Of a stretch of 64,000 nt of DNA, positions 44,144 to 52,746 are shown in pieces. The stretch lies in assembly GCF_013166655.1 (NCBI RefSeq), contig NZ_JABKCA010000022.1, forward strand, positions 1 through 64,000, read 5' to 3'. Origin of the DNA: Lentimicrobium sp. L6. Lineage in GTDB: Bacteria > Bacteroidota > Bacteroidia > Bacteroidales > UBA12170. Numbering within the stretch: position 1 is the stretch's first letter; each line of letters starts with the position of its first letter. The notes under the pieces were generated by a model. It had not been told where the DNA came from. It was given only the letters and a program-made list of their open reading frames with translations, and ran no database searches. Made by a program: the position numbers and the translations under genes.

Positions 44144-44893
44144 TTATTGTAACAAAACCGCTTTTAATAAACCAGTTACATTATGTGCATTTTTATGGAA
44201 TACATCGAGAACAGATTGTGCATCCACAGGAGCTTCATCGGTTTTCCAGCAATCGTAATCGGTGCTCATGGCAATGGCTGTATAAGGAATTTGTAACTCG
44301 TTGGCTAAAATCACTTCTGGGGCTGTACTCATATTGATTAAATCGGCTCCCCATGCTCTGAACATGTGACTCTCCGCACGACTTGAAAACCTTGGTCCCT
44401 CGATAGTGATAATGGTTTTATTGAGATGATATTTTAACTGAGCCGCCTCCGCTAATTTGACCAATTGCTGATTCAATTCATCATTGAAAGGATCGGCAAA
44501 TGGGGTATGATGAAACCCACCATCATTAAAATCATCGAAGAAAGTATTGGCTCTAAATCTGGTAAAATCGATAACTTGATTAGGAAAAACCAAATCACCA
44601 GGCTCTATTTCTTGTCTTAAGCTACCACATGCTGTAGCTGCAATAATAGCTTCACAACCAAAATCCTTTATGGCTTTTATATGTGCTCTGTTGTTCACAT
44701 GTGTTGGGGTTATTTGATGTTTAAAACCATGACGTGAGAATATAAAAACTTCTTTTTCACCCATTTGTCCATGAATAACTGGTGCAGAACATTCCCCATA
44801 AGGAGTTTTAGGATGCAGCATTTCAGAATGATCAAAAAGATCAAGTTTTTCCAATCCGGAACCACCTATAATAGCTATTTTATTAAGATTCAT
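44144..44893 (-). CDS. mtnP: S-methyl-5'-thioadenosine phosphorylase (MTAP/PNP family 2)
   Basis: A 249-residue purine nucleoside phosphorylase of the trimeric family. The phosphate-binding 'IGGSGLEKL' (9-17), 'SRHG', 'ACGSLRQEI' and 'GPRFSSRAES' and the base-binding 'INMSTAPE' with 'STDYDCW' fit MTA phosphorylase better than inosine/guanosine phosphorylase. It releases adenine and 5-methylthioribose-1-phosphate. A full Bacteroidota promoter lies just upstream. A thioinosine-specific variant cannot be excluded by eye. Confidence 0.87.
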   Translation of the reverse strand: MNLNKIAIIGGSGLEKLDLFDHSEMLHPKTPYGECSAPVIHGQMGEKEVFIFSRHGFKHQITPTHVNNRAHIKAIKDFGCEAIIAATACGSLRQEIEPGDLVFPNQVIDFTRFRANTFFDDFNDGGFHHTPFADPFNDELNQQLVKLAEAAQLKYHLNKTIITIEGPRFSSRAESHMFRAWGADLINMSTAPEVILANELQIPYTAIAMSTDYDCWKTDEAPVDAQSVLDVFHKNAHNVTGLLKAVLLQ

Positions 44894-44913
44894 ATTTTTT
44901 CAATTTTGGCTCT

Positions 44914-44944
44914 CAAAAGTACTAGATTTCTTGCTAAATGCCAA
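44914..44944 (-). promoter_or_regulatory. Promoter of mtnP
   Basis: On the minus strand TTG (44944-44942) is followed after 20 bases by TACTTTTG (44921-44914), matching TTG-N17-23-TAnnTTTG. The start codon is about 20 bp downstream. Confidence 0.6.
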
Positions 44945-44988
44945 CGGCTAAAAGCTAAAAGCAGTCTATGATAATTCTTAATAAATAA

Positions 44989-45021
44989 TTGAAAAGGATT
45001 TTTAAAAATCAATTACTTTTG
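44989..45021 (+). promoter_or_regulatory. Promoter of the DUF2520-kdsC-lpxB gene run
   Basis: TTG (44989-44991), then 22 bases, then TACTTTTG (45014-45021). The box ends only 4 bp before the ATG at 45026, so transcription would begin at or just past the start codon, giving a leaderless message. Confidence 0.5.
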
Positions 45022-45025
45022 TCTG

Positions 45026-45805
45026 ATGTCAGAAATAAAAAAAATAGCATTTATTGGAAGCGGAAATGTGGCTTCTCATATGGCAAAATCATTCACAGAC
45101 AAAGGCTTTACTATCACTGGCATTTATGGTAGAAATTTAATTACAGCGCAAGCTTTGGCAGCATTTACAAACTCAAAATGGGGAGCCATCTCAGATATCA
45201 ATTTTGAGGAACACGATCTTGTTATTATTTCAGTTCCTGATAATGCCATAGCCGAAATCATTAATATTTTACCTCACTCAAATACGCTAATAGCTCACAC
45301 TTCGGGGAGTATGGAGATGGAGGTTTTAAACAAATTTGGAAAACGTATTGGAGTCTTCTACCCATTACAAACCTTTAGCAAGGAAAAAGAAGTGGATTTC
45401 TCTAAAATTCCAATGATGGTGGAAGCAAAGACTGATGAAGACCTGGTAATATTAGAAAAACTGGCCCAAAACCTCAGCCTAAAAGTTTTTCGTATCACCT
45501 CGGCTCAAAGAAAAAAAATTCACATTGCAGCGGTATTTTCCTCGAATTTCACTAATTATTTGTACCATATTGCTGAGGATTTATTGACACAAGACAATAT
45601 TCCTTTCGAAGTGATTCAGCCATTGATAGAAGAAACCACTGATAAAATACAGCATCTAAAACCCTATCATGCACAAACAGGACCTGCTGTTCGTAACGAT
45701 TTAGAAACTATTTCTTCTCATCTACAGGATTTAGAATCTATTCCTGAATATCATGAAATATATAAATTATTAAGTCACCATATCATCAAATCAAGAAAAC
45801 AATAA
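45026..45805 (+). CDS. DUF2520/Rossmann-like protein (pyrroline-5-carboxylate reductase fold)
   Basis: A 259-residue NAD(P)-binding protein. The N-terminal Rossmann loop 'FIGSGNVASHMAKSF' is followed by 'SVPDNAIAEI' and a C-terminal helical DUF2520 domain with 'AAVFSSNFTNYLYHIAEDLL'. The layout resembles P5C or 2-dehydropantoate reductases, but the reaction is unknown. It is the first gene of a packed plus-strand run, 2 bp before kdsC, and has a nearly leaderless promoter. Confidence 0.82.
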   Translation: MSEIKKIAFIGSGNVASHMAKSFTDKGFTITGIYGRNLITAQALAAFTNSKWGAISDINFEEHDLVIISVPDNAIAEIINILPHSNTLIAHTSGSMEMEVLNKFGKRIGVFYPLQTFSKEKEVDFSKIPMMVEAKTDEDLVILEKLAQNLSLKVFRITSAQRKKIHIAAVFSSNFTNYLYHIAEDLLTQDNIPFEVIQPLIEETTDKIQHLKPYHAQTGPAVRNDLETISSHLQDLESIPEYHEIYKLLSHHIIKSRKQ

Positions 45806-45807
45806 TT

Positions 45808-46332
45808 ATGGCAACAAATTATAAAGACAAACTACACACAATCACTACCTTTATATTCGACTACGATGGCGTTCTAACAGATGGCACCGTTTATCCTTCT
45901 GCCGATGGCGAAATGATGCGTGCTGCCAATGTAAAAGATGGCTATGCCCTTCAACATGCAGTAAAAAAAGGATATCGTATTGCTATCATCTCCGGTGGAC
46001 AGTCAAAAACCATGGAGCAAAGAATGGCAGCTTTAAAAATAGAGGATGTTTTTCTAGGAGTGAGTAATAAGAAAGTTGTTTTTGAGGAATATGTAAAAAA
46101 GCATTCCTTAGAGATGAATGAGATTTTATATATGGGCGACGATATCCCTGATTATCAACTGCTAAAAACCGTCGGCGTGGCCACCTGCCCTAGCGATGCA
46201 GCCGAAGAAATTCTAGAGATTGCAGATTATATCAGCCATAAACCTGGTGGAAAAGGAGCCGTACGAGATATTCTTCGTCAAGTGATGAAACTACAGGGTA
46301 AATGGTTTGATGAGGAGGCTTTTCATTGGTAA
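45808..46332 (+). CDS. kdsC: 3-deoxy-D-manno-octulosonate 8-phosphate phosphatase KdsC
   Basis: A 174-residue HAD phosphatase of the small C0 type. The nucleophile motif is 'FDYDGVLTDG' (Asp18, Asp20), with 'AIISGGQS' as motif II and 'YMGDDIPDY' as motif IV. The C-terminal 'KPGGKGAVRDI' is the substrate-binding tail of KdsC. It makes Kdo for the lipopolysaccharide inner core in the cytosol, consistent with lpxB at the end of the same run. Confidence 0.92.
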   Translation: MATNYKDKLHTITTFIFDYDGVLTDGTVYPSADGEMMRAANVKDGYALQHAVKKGYRIAIISGGQSKTMEQRMAALKIEDVFLGVSNKKVVFEEYVKKHSLEMNEILYMGDDIPDYQLLKTVGVATCPSDAAEEILEIADYISHKPGGKGAVRDILRQVMKLQGKWFDEEAFHW

Positions 46333-46391
46333 TTGAAAAATGTTCAATGTTCAATGTTTAAAGTTTTCTTTCAAATCAATTTCATTTCAAT

Positions 46392-47348
46392 ATGCATAAA
46401 ATAAAAGCATTTTTCAAACTCATCCGCTGGCCAAATCTCTTAATGATTATGGTGGCACAATCCCTATTAAATTATATGGTGATTGGCCGGGTATTGAATT
46501 TGATTCATGTGGATTTACCTCTCTATCATTTTCAATTCATGCTATTGATGATGAGTACCGTATTTATGGCGGCATGGGGCTATGCTTATAATGATGTGGA
46601 GGATGAAAAAGTAGATGCCATTAATAAAGAAGAAAAACGAATCATTGGAAAAACCTTCTCCAAAAAAACAGGATTAAGTATTGCCTATTCTTTTTTGGCA
46701 TTATCATTAATCCCGGCTTTTTATCTTTCTATCCAATTAGAAATGATTCAATTGGTATTTCTACATATCTTAATAGGAGTCGGCCTCTGGTATTATTCTA
46801 AGCAATTAAAAAAGACGGTTTTATTAGGTAATATCGCCATTAGCTTATTCACCGCTTTCAGTATTTTTATCGTTTGGCTTTATCATCTGGTGGTTCTTAA
46901 AATGGATTCAACAATGATGGTGAATAGCCAAAAACTGATTCCGTTTATCAACCAATTGGTTTTGTATTATTCAGCTTTTGCCTTTGTAATAAGCCTGATT
47001 AGGGAAATCACCAAAGATATTGAAGATAAAACTGGAGATGCCCAATATCAAATGAAAACTTTTGTGGTGGAATTTGGATTATCTAAAACCAAAATCTTAC
47101 TCTATTCACTCGGAATACTCATGCTACTCATGCTGGGCTCAGCCATCTATTTTTCTTATTATTATCAATGGACTCAATTATCCATATATTTGGGCGTTGC
47201 TATAGGCATTCCCCTCCTCTATTTTCTTAAAACCCTAAAAAACAGCCAAAGTACTGAAGACTTTTCAAACTTAAGTATTTTAGCCAAAGTGATCATGCTA
47301 GCAGGAATTCTCAGCATGCAACTATTTTATATAAGCTACGGACTATGA
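46392..47348 (+). CDS. UbiA-family prenyltransferase
   Basis: A 318-residue membrane protein with about eight or nine helices. Both Asp-rich motifs are present: 'YNDVEDEKVDAIN' near residue 60 and 'REITKDIEDKTGD' near residue 200, which bind the prenyl diphosphate through magnesium. The acceptor is unclear; quinone, heme and geranylgeranylglycerol-phosphate branches all share these motifs. The four-base overlap with maf shows coupling. A short tandem ATGTTCA-type repeat lies in the gap before it (46340-46365). Confidence 0.85.
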   Translation: MHKIKAFFKLIRWPNLLMIMVAQSLLNYMVIGRVLNLIHVDLPLYHFQFMLLMMSTVFMAAWGYAYNDVEDEKVDAINKEEKRIIGKTFSKKTGLSIAYSFLALSLIPAFYLSIQLEMIQLVFLHILIGVGLWYYSKQLKKTVLLGNIAISLFTAFSIFIVWLYHLVVLKMDSTMMVNSQKLIPFINQLVLYYSAFAFVISLIREITKDIEDKTGDAQYQMKTFVVEFGLSKTKILLYSLGILMLLMLGSAIYFSYYYQWTQLSIYLGVAIGIPLLYFLKTLKNSQSTEDFSNLSILAKVIMLAGILSMQLFYISYGL

Positions 47349-47947
47349 CCCAACTCAACAAAAGATTCGATCATTTAGATATTATCATGGCCTCTCGTTC
47401 TTCGCGTCGTCATGCTTTATTACGTCAATTGGATATCAAATTCAGAATCACCCCTTTAGATTTTGACGAAAGCTTTTCGGATAATTTAAAAGTTGAGGAT
47501 GTAGCTCAATATATCAGTCATAATAAAGCCACCTCTTTTCCGCTGGACAGAATGAAAAAGAATACCTTGGTCATTACTGCCGATACCATTGTTGCTGTGG
47601 ATTCCATTATTCTCGGAAAACCATGTAATGAGGCTGAAGCCAAGGATATGCTCAGGCTTTTATCTAACAGAACTCATCAGGTAATCACAGGGGTGAGTCT
47701 TAGATCTTTAGAAGCCACCAATTCATTTTCCGCCATTACCAAAGTAAAATTCAAGGAATTAAGCGAAGATGAAATTGAATATTATGTGGAAGAATACCAA
47801 CCTTACGATAAAGCAGGAGGTTATGGAATACAGGAATGGATAGGAAAAATAGGGGTGGAATGGATAGAAGGTTCCTTTTACAATGTGATGGGATTACCCA
47901 TTCAAAAGCTTTATCAAGAAATGTGTAATTTTACACCTAAATATTAA
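47345..47947 (+). CDS. maf: Maf-family nucleotide pyrophosphatase
   Basis: A 200-residue Maf protein. The N-terminal 'MASRSSRRHALLRQL' corresponds to the S-x-S-x-R-R motif, 'ITADTIVAVD' carries the metal-binding aspartate, and 'DKAGGYGIQEWIG' is the third signature. Members hydrolyse noncanonical or modified nucleoside triphosphates such as dTTP/UTP or m7GTP. It overlaps the UbiA gene by four bases and is followed 3 bp later by the DUF502 gene. Confidence 0.93.
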   Translation: MTQLNKRFDHLDIIMASRSSRRHALLRQLDIKFRITPLDFDESFSDNLKVEDVAQYISHNKATSFPLDRMKKNTLVITADTIVAVDSIILGKPCNEAEAKDMLRLLSNRTHQVITGVSLRSLEATNSFSAITKVKFKELSEDEIEYYVEEYQPYDKAGGYGIQEWIGKIGVEWIEGSFYNVMGLPIQKLYQEMCNFTPKY

Positions 47948-47950
47948 AGA

Positions 47951-48550
47951 ATGAAATTCTGGAAAGCATTAATCAAATACTTTATGCAGGGACTGCTTTA
48001 CTTAGTTCCTATCAGCGTGACCCTCTGGGTAATTATCTATGCTTTCAATTATTTAGACAGCTTAGTCAAACCCTATGAGCTCCAATATCTAGGATTTCAA
48101 ATTCCTGGTCTTGGATTAGTAATATTGGCTCTACTTATTGTTTTCATTGGTTTTTTAGGTTCTTCCATCATATTTAAACCTTTGATTTCCCTTTTAGAAA
48201 ACATCATCAATAGAGCGCCCTTAATTAAAGATATTTACTCTGCGATTAAAGATTTGCTAGGTGCTTTCGTGGGTAGTAAAAAGAAGTTTAACGCCCCTGT
48301 TTTGGTCACTATGAATGAAACGGGATTAAAAAGAATTGGTTTTGTGACTAGAGAAAAGATGGATAATATGAACATTCCCGAAGGTTATATGGTAGTTTAT
48401 CTTCCCTATAGCTATGGAGTAATGGGAACCGTTATTGTAGTAAAAAACGAAATGGTAGAAACCATCAATCAATCCTCAACCGATATCATGAAATTTATAG
48501 TGAGTGGAGGAGTTACCGAAGTGGATCAAGAGAAAAAGCAAGTCAAGTAA
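47951..48550 (+). CDS. DUF502-family membrane protein
   Basis: A 199-residue protein with two N-terminal membrane helices (about 10-32 and 50-73), then a conserved cytoplasmic domain with 'PLIKDIYSAIKDLLGAF' and 'MVVYLPYSYGVMGTVIVV'. The layout matches the DUF502 family. Function is unknown in bacteria; plant homologues are membrane-trafficking (COV1-like) proteins. It sits between maf and surE in the plus-strand run. Confidence 0.88.
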   Translation: MKFWKALIKYFMQGLLYLVPISVTLWVIIYAFNYLDSLVKPYELQYLGFQIPGLGLVILALLIVFIGFLGSSIIFKPLISLLENIINRAPLIKDIYSAIKDLLGAFVGSKKKFNAPVLVTMNETGLKRIGFVTREKMDNMNIPEGYMVVYLPYSYGVMGTVIVVKNEMVETINQSSTDIMKFIVSGGVTEVDQEKKQVK

Positions 48551-48574
48551 AATTACAATCTGAACATAGCAGAA

Positions 48575-49339
48575 ATGAAAAAATATAAAATATTAGTCAC
48601 CAACGACGATGGCATAAATGCCCCTGGTATTCGTTTTCTTATTGATATTGCAAAAGAATTTGGCGAAGTTAATGTGATGGCTCCTGACAAAGGACAATCA
48701 GCTACAAGTCACAGCATTACCTTCGCCGATCCTTTGAGAATCAAGACTATTGAAGAAACTGATTCGTACAAAGAATACTCTTGTAATGGAACTCCAGTTG
48801 ATTGTATTAAACTAGCCGAAAATGTGAAGTTGACTGAGCTTCCTGATTTGGTAGTTTCTGGAATCAATCATGGTAGCAATGCTTCTATTAATGTAATTTA
48901 TAGCGGAACCATGGCAGCTGTTATTGAAGCTTGTATTGATGAAATTCCAGCCATCGGATTTTCCTACGATTCTTATTCTAGCCAATTAGATTTTGAACCA
49001 GCTAGGCCTTTCATGAAAACTATTATTAAAGGAATCCTTGAAAATGGAATGCCCAAAGATGTTTGCTTAAATGTAAATATTCCAAATACCAAAGAGTTGA
49101 AAGGAATAAAGATATGTAGACAAGCCAAAGCGAGTTGGAAAGAAGGCTTCGATACCAGAACCGATCCTAGAGGAGGAGACTACCATTGGCTTACTGGTCA
49201 TTTTGAAGTAGAAGACAATAGCGAAGGCACAGATTTACACGCCATAGAAAACGGATATCTTTCAGTAGTTCCCGTGCAAGTAGACCTCACCGCTCACAAA
49301 GCCATTAATGATTTAAAATTTCTGGAAACTGAACTTTAA
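48575..49339 (+). CDS. surE: 5'-nucleotidase/polyphosphatase SurE
   Basis: A 254-residue metal-dependent nucleoside monophosphatase. The diagnostic metal site 'NDDGINAPGI' (9-18), 'VSGINHGSNA' and 'YSGTMAAVIEA' are intact. It scavenges nucleotides in the cytosol and is associated with stress survival. Its stop codon (49337-49339) lies inside the first unit of a 9-bp tandem repeat that continues into the lpxB leader. Confidence 0.95.
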   Translation: MKKYKILVTNDDGINAPGIRFLIDIAKEFGEVNVMAPDKGQSATSHSITFADPLRIKTIEETDSYKEYSCNGTPVDCIKLAENVKLTELPDLVVSGINHGSNASINVIYSGTMAAVIEACIDEIPAIGFSYDSYSSQLDFEPARPFMKTIIKGILENGMPKDVCLNVNIPNTKELKGIKICRQAKASWKEGFDTRTDPRGGDYHWLTGHFEVEDNSEGTDLHAIENGYLSVVPVQVDLTAHKAINDLKFLETEL

Positions 49340-49369
49340 GTACTTTAAGTGCTCTAAGTATTCTAAGTA
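49334..49369. repeat. 9-bp tandem repeat between surE and lpxB
   Basis: Four consecutive units, CTTTAAGTA, CTTTAAGTG, CTCTAAGTA and TTCTAAGTA, with a decayed fifth (49370-49378). The first contains the surE stop codon and the array ends 9 bp before the lpxB ATG. Copy-number change would alter the distance between surE and lpxB without changing either protein. Confidence 0.85.
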
Positions 49370-49377
49370 CTTATTTT

Positions 49378-50481
49378 ATGAAATACTATATTATAGCAGG
49401 AGAAGCCTCAGGGGATTTACATGCCAGCAATCTCATTAAGCATTTAAAAAATAGGGATAAGCAAGCCAATATTCGTGCTTGGGGCGGTGAATTAATGGAA
49501 GCACAGGGTGCTAAAATTGTAAAACACTATCGCGATTTAGCCTTTATGGGTTTTGTGGAAGTCTTGTTCAACCTCAGAACCATACTTACTAATATTAGCT
49601 TTTGTAAAAAAGACATCCTAAAGTTTAAACCAAATGCTATTATTCTTGTGGATTATCCGGGCTTCAACCTTCGTATTGCAGAATGGGCTCATGAAGAAGG
49701 AATCAAGGTGATTTATTATATCTCTCCTCAAATTTGGGCTTGGAAGAAAAGCCGAGTATTCAAAATCAAGAAATATGTAGATGAGATGATGGTGATTTTG
49801 CCTTTTGAGGAAGATTTTTATGCCAAATATGATTATCCTGTTTCCTATGTGGGCCACCCCCTACTCGATGCACTACCAAAGCCTGTTAGTATTGAAGATC
49901 ACTTTCATAAAGAAAACCAATTAGATAAGAAACCAATTATAGCCTTACTTCCTGGAAGTCGTCAACAAGAAATTAAAAAGATGCTCAATATCATGTTGAG
50001 TCAAGTGCCTCATTTCCCCGATTATCAATTTGTAATTGCTGGTGCTCCCTCTTTAGAATTAAAATTCTATCAAGATATCATCGGAAACAATCCGGTTAAG
50101 ATTATACAGAACAAAACCCATCAGCTCTTGCAACATTCTCATGCGGCCTTGGTTACTTCTGGTACCGCTACTTTAGAAACCGCTCTTATCGGTATTCCTG
50201 AAGTAGTTTGTTATAAAGGAAGTAGAATTAGCTATGAGATAGCCAAACGAATAGTCGATATTAAGTATATCAGTCTGGTCAACCTTATCATGGATCAAGA
50301 AATAGTGAAGGAATTAATACAGCAAGAATTAACGGAGAAACACCTGAAAGTAGAATTAGAAAAGATTTTAGAGGGTAAAGGACGAAAGAAAATGCTACAA
50401 TCTTTTGAGAAACTGAAAGAGAAGCTAGGTTCAGGAGGCGCTTCGGAACGTGCTGCTGAAATAATTTCACAAAGCTTTTAG
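49378..50481 (+). CDS. lpxB: Lipid-A-disaccharide synthase LpxB
   Basis: A 367-residue GT19 glycosyltransferase that joins UDP-diacylglucosamine and lipid X to form the lipid A backbone. The N-terminal 'AGEASGDLHASNLI' is the family signature. 'YYISPQIWAWKKSR' and the C-terminal 'SGTATLETALIGIPEVV' are also conserved. It is peripheral on the cytoplasmic face of the inner membrane. It is the last gene of the plus-strand run that includes kdsC. A TACTTTTG box follows its stop, belonging to the next gene. Confidence 0.95.
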   Translation: MKYYIIAGEASGDLHASNLIKHLKNRDKQANIRAWGGELMEAQGAKIVKHYRDLAFMGFVEVLFNLRTILTNISFCKKDILKFKPNAIILVDYPGFNLRIAEWAHEEGIKVIYYISPQIWAWKKSRVFKIKKYVDEMMVILPFEEDFYAKYDYPVSYVGHPLLDALPKPVSIEDHFHKENQLDKKPIIALLPGSRQQEIKKMLNIMLSQVPHFPDYQFVIAGAPSLELKFYQDIIGNNPVKIIQNKTHQLLQHSHAALVTSGTATLETALIGIPEVVCYKGSRISYEIAKRIVDIKYISLVNLIMDQEIVKELIQQELTEKHLKVELEKILEGKGRKKMLQSFEKLKEKLGSGGASERAAEIISQSF

Positions 50482-50488
50482 AAATAAT

Positions 50489-50496
50489 TACTTTTG
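50489..50496 (+). promoter_or_regulatory. -7 box for the S9 peptidase gene
   Basis: TACTTTTG fits TAnnTTTG and lies 33 bp before the ATG at 50530. No TTG is at the expected upstream distance. Confidence 0.4.
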
Positions 50497-50529
50497 TAGA
50501 TTCAGAAAACAAATCAAACAATTACAATA

Positions 50530-52617
50530 ATGAGAAAAATAACACTCTTTGCTTTAATGTTGAGCTTTCTCAGCATTTCAGTGATGGCACAAAAGCCGTT
50601 AAAAAAGGAAGATCTAATTGGTAGACATGATATCAAATTAGAATCAGAAATTATGACTCCTGAAGTATTATGGTCTTTTGGCCGATTGGGCGATATTCAA
50701 GTTTCTCCTGATGGCAAACAGATCCTTTATGGGGTAAGCTATTATTCTAAGGATATGAATAGAAGCAACCGCGAGCTTTTTGTGATGGACATAGATGGAA
50801 AAAACCAAAAGCAAATCACTCATACAGGCTTTGGTGAGTATAATGCAGTTTGGCGTCCTGATGGAAAAAAGATTGGATTTATATGTGCTGCTGATGGCGA
50901 AATGCAAATTTGGGAAATGGATGCTGATGGTAAAAATCGTGAGCAAGTTTCTTATGTTAAAGGTGGTTTAGGTGGTTTTAAATACAGTCCCGATCAGAAT
51001 CAAATTCTTTTCATTAAAGAAGTAAAACTAGACGAAACAGTTGCTGATGTGTATCCAGACCTTCAAAAATCAAGCGGAAGAGTAAATAATGACTTAATGT
51101 ATCGCCATTGGGATCATTGGGTAGATTCTTACACACACATTTTTGTAGCTCCTTTTGTATTGAATAAAATGGGACTAGCAACAGACATTATGCCAGGCGA
51201 AAAATGGGAAACTCCAATGAAGCCTTTCGGTGGGATGGAACAAATCAACTGGACTCCAGATAGCAAAACCATCGCCTATACTTGTAGAAAAAAACAAGGT
51301 ATGGAATGCAGTATAAGCACCAATTCTGATATCTATTTCTACGATCTAGATACTAAGAAAACTACCAATATGACAGAAGGAATGATGGGCTACGATATGG
51401 CTCCTGTATTTTCTCCTGATGGTAAAATGATGGCTTGGGAAAGTATGGAAAGAGACGGCTATGAAGCGGACAAACAAAGACTATTTACCTTAAACCTAGA
51501 AACTGGTGAAAAGATATATCATACAGAAGATTTCGACCAAATGGCTCATGGCCTAAGCTTTTCTGAGGATGGTAAATCTATATATTTCATCTCCGATTGG
51601 CATGCCACTGATGAAATTTATCAGTTGACTTTGAAAGATAATAAAATCAGAAAAATTACTGAAGGTGTTCATAATTACCAAGCGGTTACACACGCTGGAA
51701 ATCAGTTGATAGCTCAACGAGTAAGTATGAGTAAACCTGCAGAAATATATGCGGTTGATCCTAAAACAGGAAAAGATACTGAATTAAGTTTCGAGAACAA
51801 ACACCTATTGAGCCAGCTTAAATTTGGTGAAGTCACCAAGCGTTGGGTAGAAACTACAGATAACAAGCAAATGTTGGTTTGGGTAATTCTTCCTCCAAAC
51901 TTCGATAAGAGCAAACAATACCCTGGTTTGCTATATTGCCAAGGTGGACCACAAGGAACAGTAAGTCAGTTTTGGTCTTACCGTTGGAATTTCCAAATGA
52001 TGGCTGCCAATGATTATGTGATCGTTGCACCAAACCGTAGAGGATTACCTGGTTTTGGCCAAGAATGGTTAGAGCAAATTAGTGGTGATTATGGTGGGCA
52101 AAATATGAAAGATTATTTAAGTGCTATTGATGCTGTTAAAGAAGAACCTTGGCTTGATGCAGACAGACTTGGTGCTGTTGGAGCTAGTTACGGTGGATTC
52201 TCTGTTTATTGGTTGGCTGGACATCACAATAAAAGATTTAAAGCTTTTATTGCTCATGATGGTATGTTTAACCTAGAGCAGCAATATTTAGAAACTGAAG
52301 AGATGTGGTTCGTGAACTGGGATTTAGGTGGTCCTTTCTGGGATAAACATAATCATACCGCTCAAAAATCATATGCCAACTCTCCTCATCATTTTGTTCA
52401 ATATTGGGATACACCATTAATGGTGATTCATGGCGAATTGGATTATAGAATTGTAGCTTCTCAGGGTATGGCCGCTTATAATGCAGCTGTATTAAGAGGT
52501 ATTCCAGCAGAATATTTATATTTCCCAGACGAAAACCATTGGGTATTACAACCTCAGAATGGGATTTTATGGCAACGAAGATTTTATAATTGGTTGGATA
52601 AATGGCTAAAGGAGTAA
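50530..52617 (+). CDS. Secreted S9-family (prolyl oligopeptidase-type) serine peptidase
   Basis: A 695-residue exported peptidase with a signal peptide ending 'SVMAQ' (about 1-21). Residues 50-420 form a beta-propeller with several WD40-like/TolB-type 'SPDGK' repeats. The C-terminal alpha/beta-hydrolase domain carries Ser553 (GASYGGF), Asp638 (GELDYR) and His670 (DENHW). It should cut short peptides in the periplasm, feeding amino acid or dipeptide uptake. It is of the dipeptidyl-peptidase/acylaminoacyl-peptidase type common in Bacteroidota. It is monocistronic, with a strong terminator downstream. Confidence 0.94.
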   Translation: MRKITLFALMLSFLSISVMAQKPLKKEDLIGRHDIKLESEIMTPEVLWSFGRLGDIQVSPDGKQILYGVSYYSKDMNRSNRELFVMDIDGKNQKQITHTGFGEYNAVWRPDGKKIGFICAADGEMQIWEMDADGKNREQVSYVKGGLGGFKYSPDQNQILFIKEVKLDETVADVYPDLQKSSGRVNNDLMYRHWDHWVDSYTHIFVAPFVLNKMGLATDIMPGEKWETPMKPFGGMEQINWTPDSKTIAYTCRKKQGMECSISTNSDIYFYDLDTKKTTNMTEGMMGYDMAPVFSPDGKMMAWESMERDGYEADKQRLFTLNLETGEKIYHTEDFDQMAHGLSFSEDGKSIYFISDWHATDEIYQLTLKDNKIRKITEGVHNYQAVTHAGNQLIAQRVSMSKPAEIYAVDPKTGKDTELSFENKHLLSQLKFGEVTKRWVETTDNKQMLVWVILPPNFDKSKQYPGLLYCQGGPQGTVSQFWSYRWNFQMMAANDYVIVAPNRRGLPGFGQEWLEQISGDYGGQNMKDYLSAIDAVKEEPWLDADRLGAVGASYGGFSVYWLAGHHNKRFKAFIAHDGMFNLEQQYLETEEMWFVNWDLGGPFWDKHNHTAQKSYANSPHHFVQYWDTPLMVIHGELDYRIVASQGMAAYNAAVLRGIPAEYLYFPDENHWVLQPQNGILWQRRFYNWLDKWLKE

Positions 52618-52694
52618 GTTAGCAGTTAATAACTAACAGATAATAGTTTTGCTACGACAAGATGGATTGGCTTAACTTAGTTTATACCAATATC

Positions 52695-52730
52695 AAAAAA
52701 TCCGCTTCAAAGATTTGAAGCGGATTTTTT
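52695..52730. terminator. Bidirectional terminator between the S9 peptidase and a kinase gene
   Basis: TCCGCTTCAA (52701-52710) and TTGAAGCGGA (52715-52724) form a perfect 10-bp stem with a 4-base loop, flanked by six A on the left and six T on the right. It serves the plus-strand peptidase gene and the minus-strand kinase gene ending at 52747. Confidence 0.94.
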
Positions 52731-52746
52731 ATTCTTTGTTTTAAAG

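Noticed and set aside
49334-49378. Direct repeats considered as a CRISPR array
   Set aside because: The units are 9 bp, directly adjacent and without spacers, and no cas gene is present.
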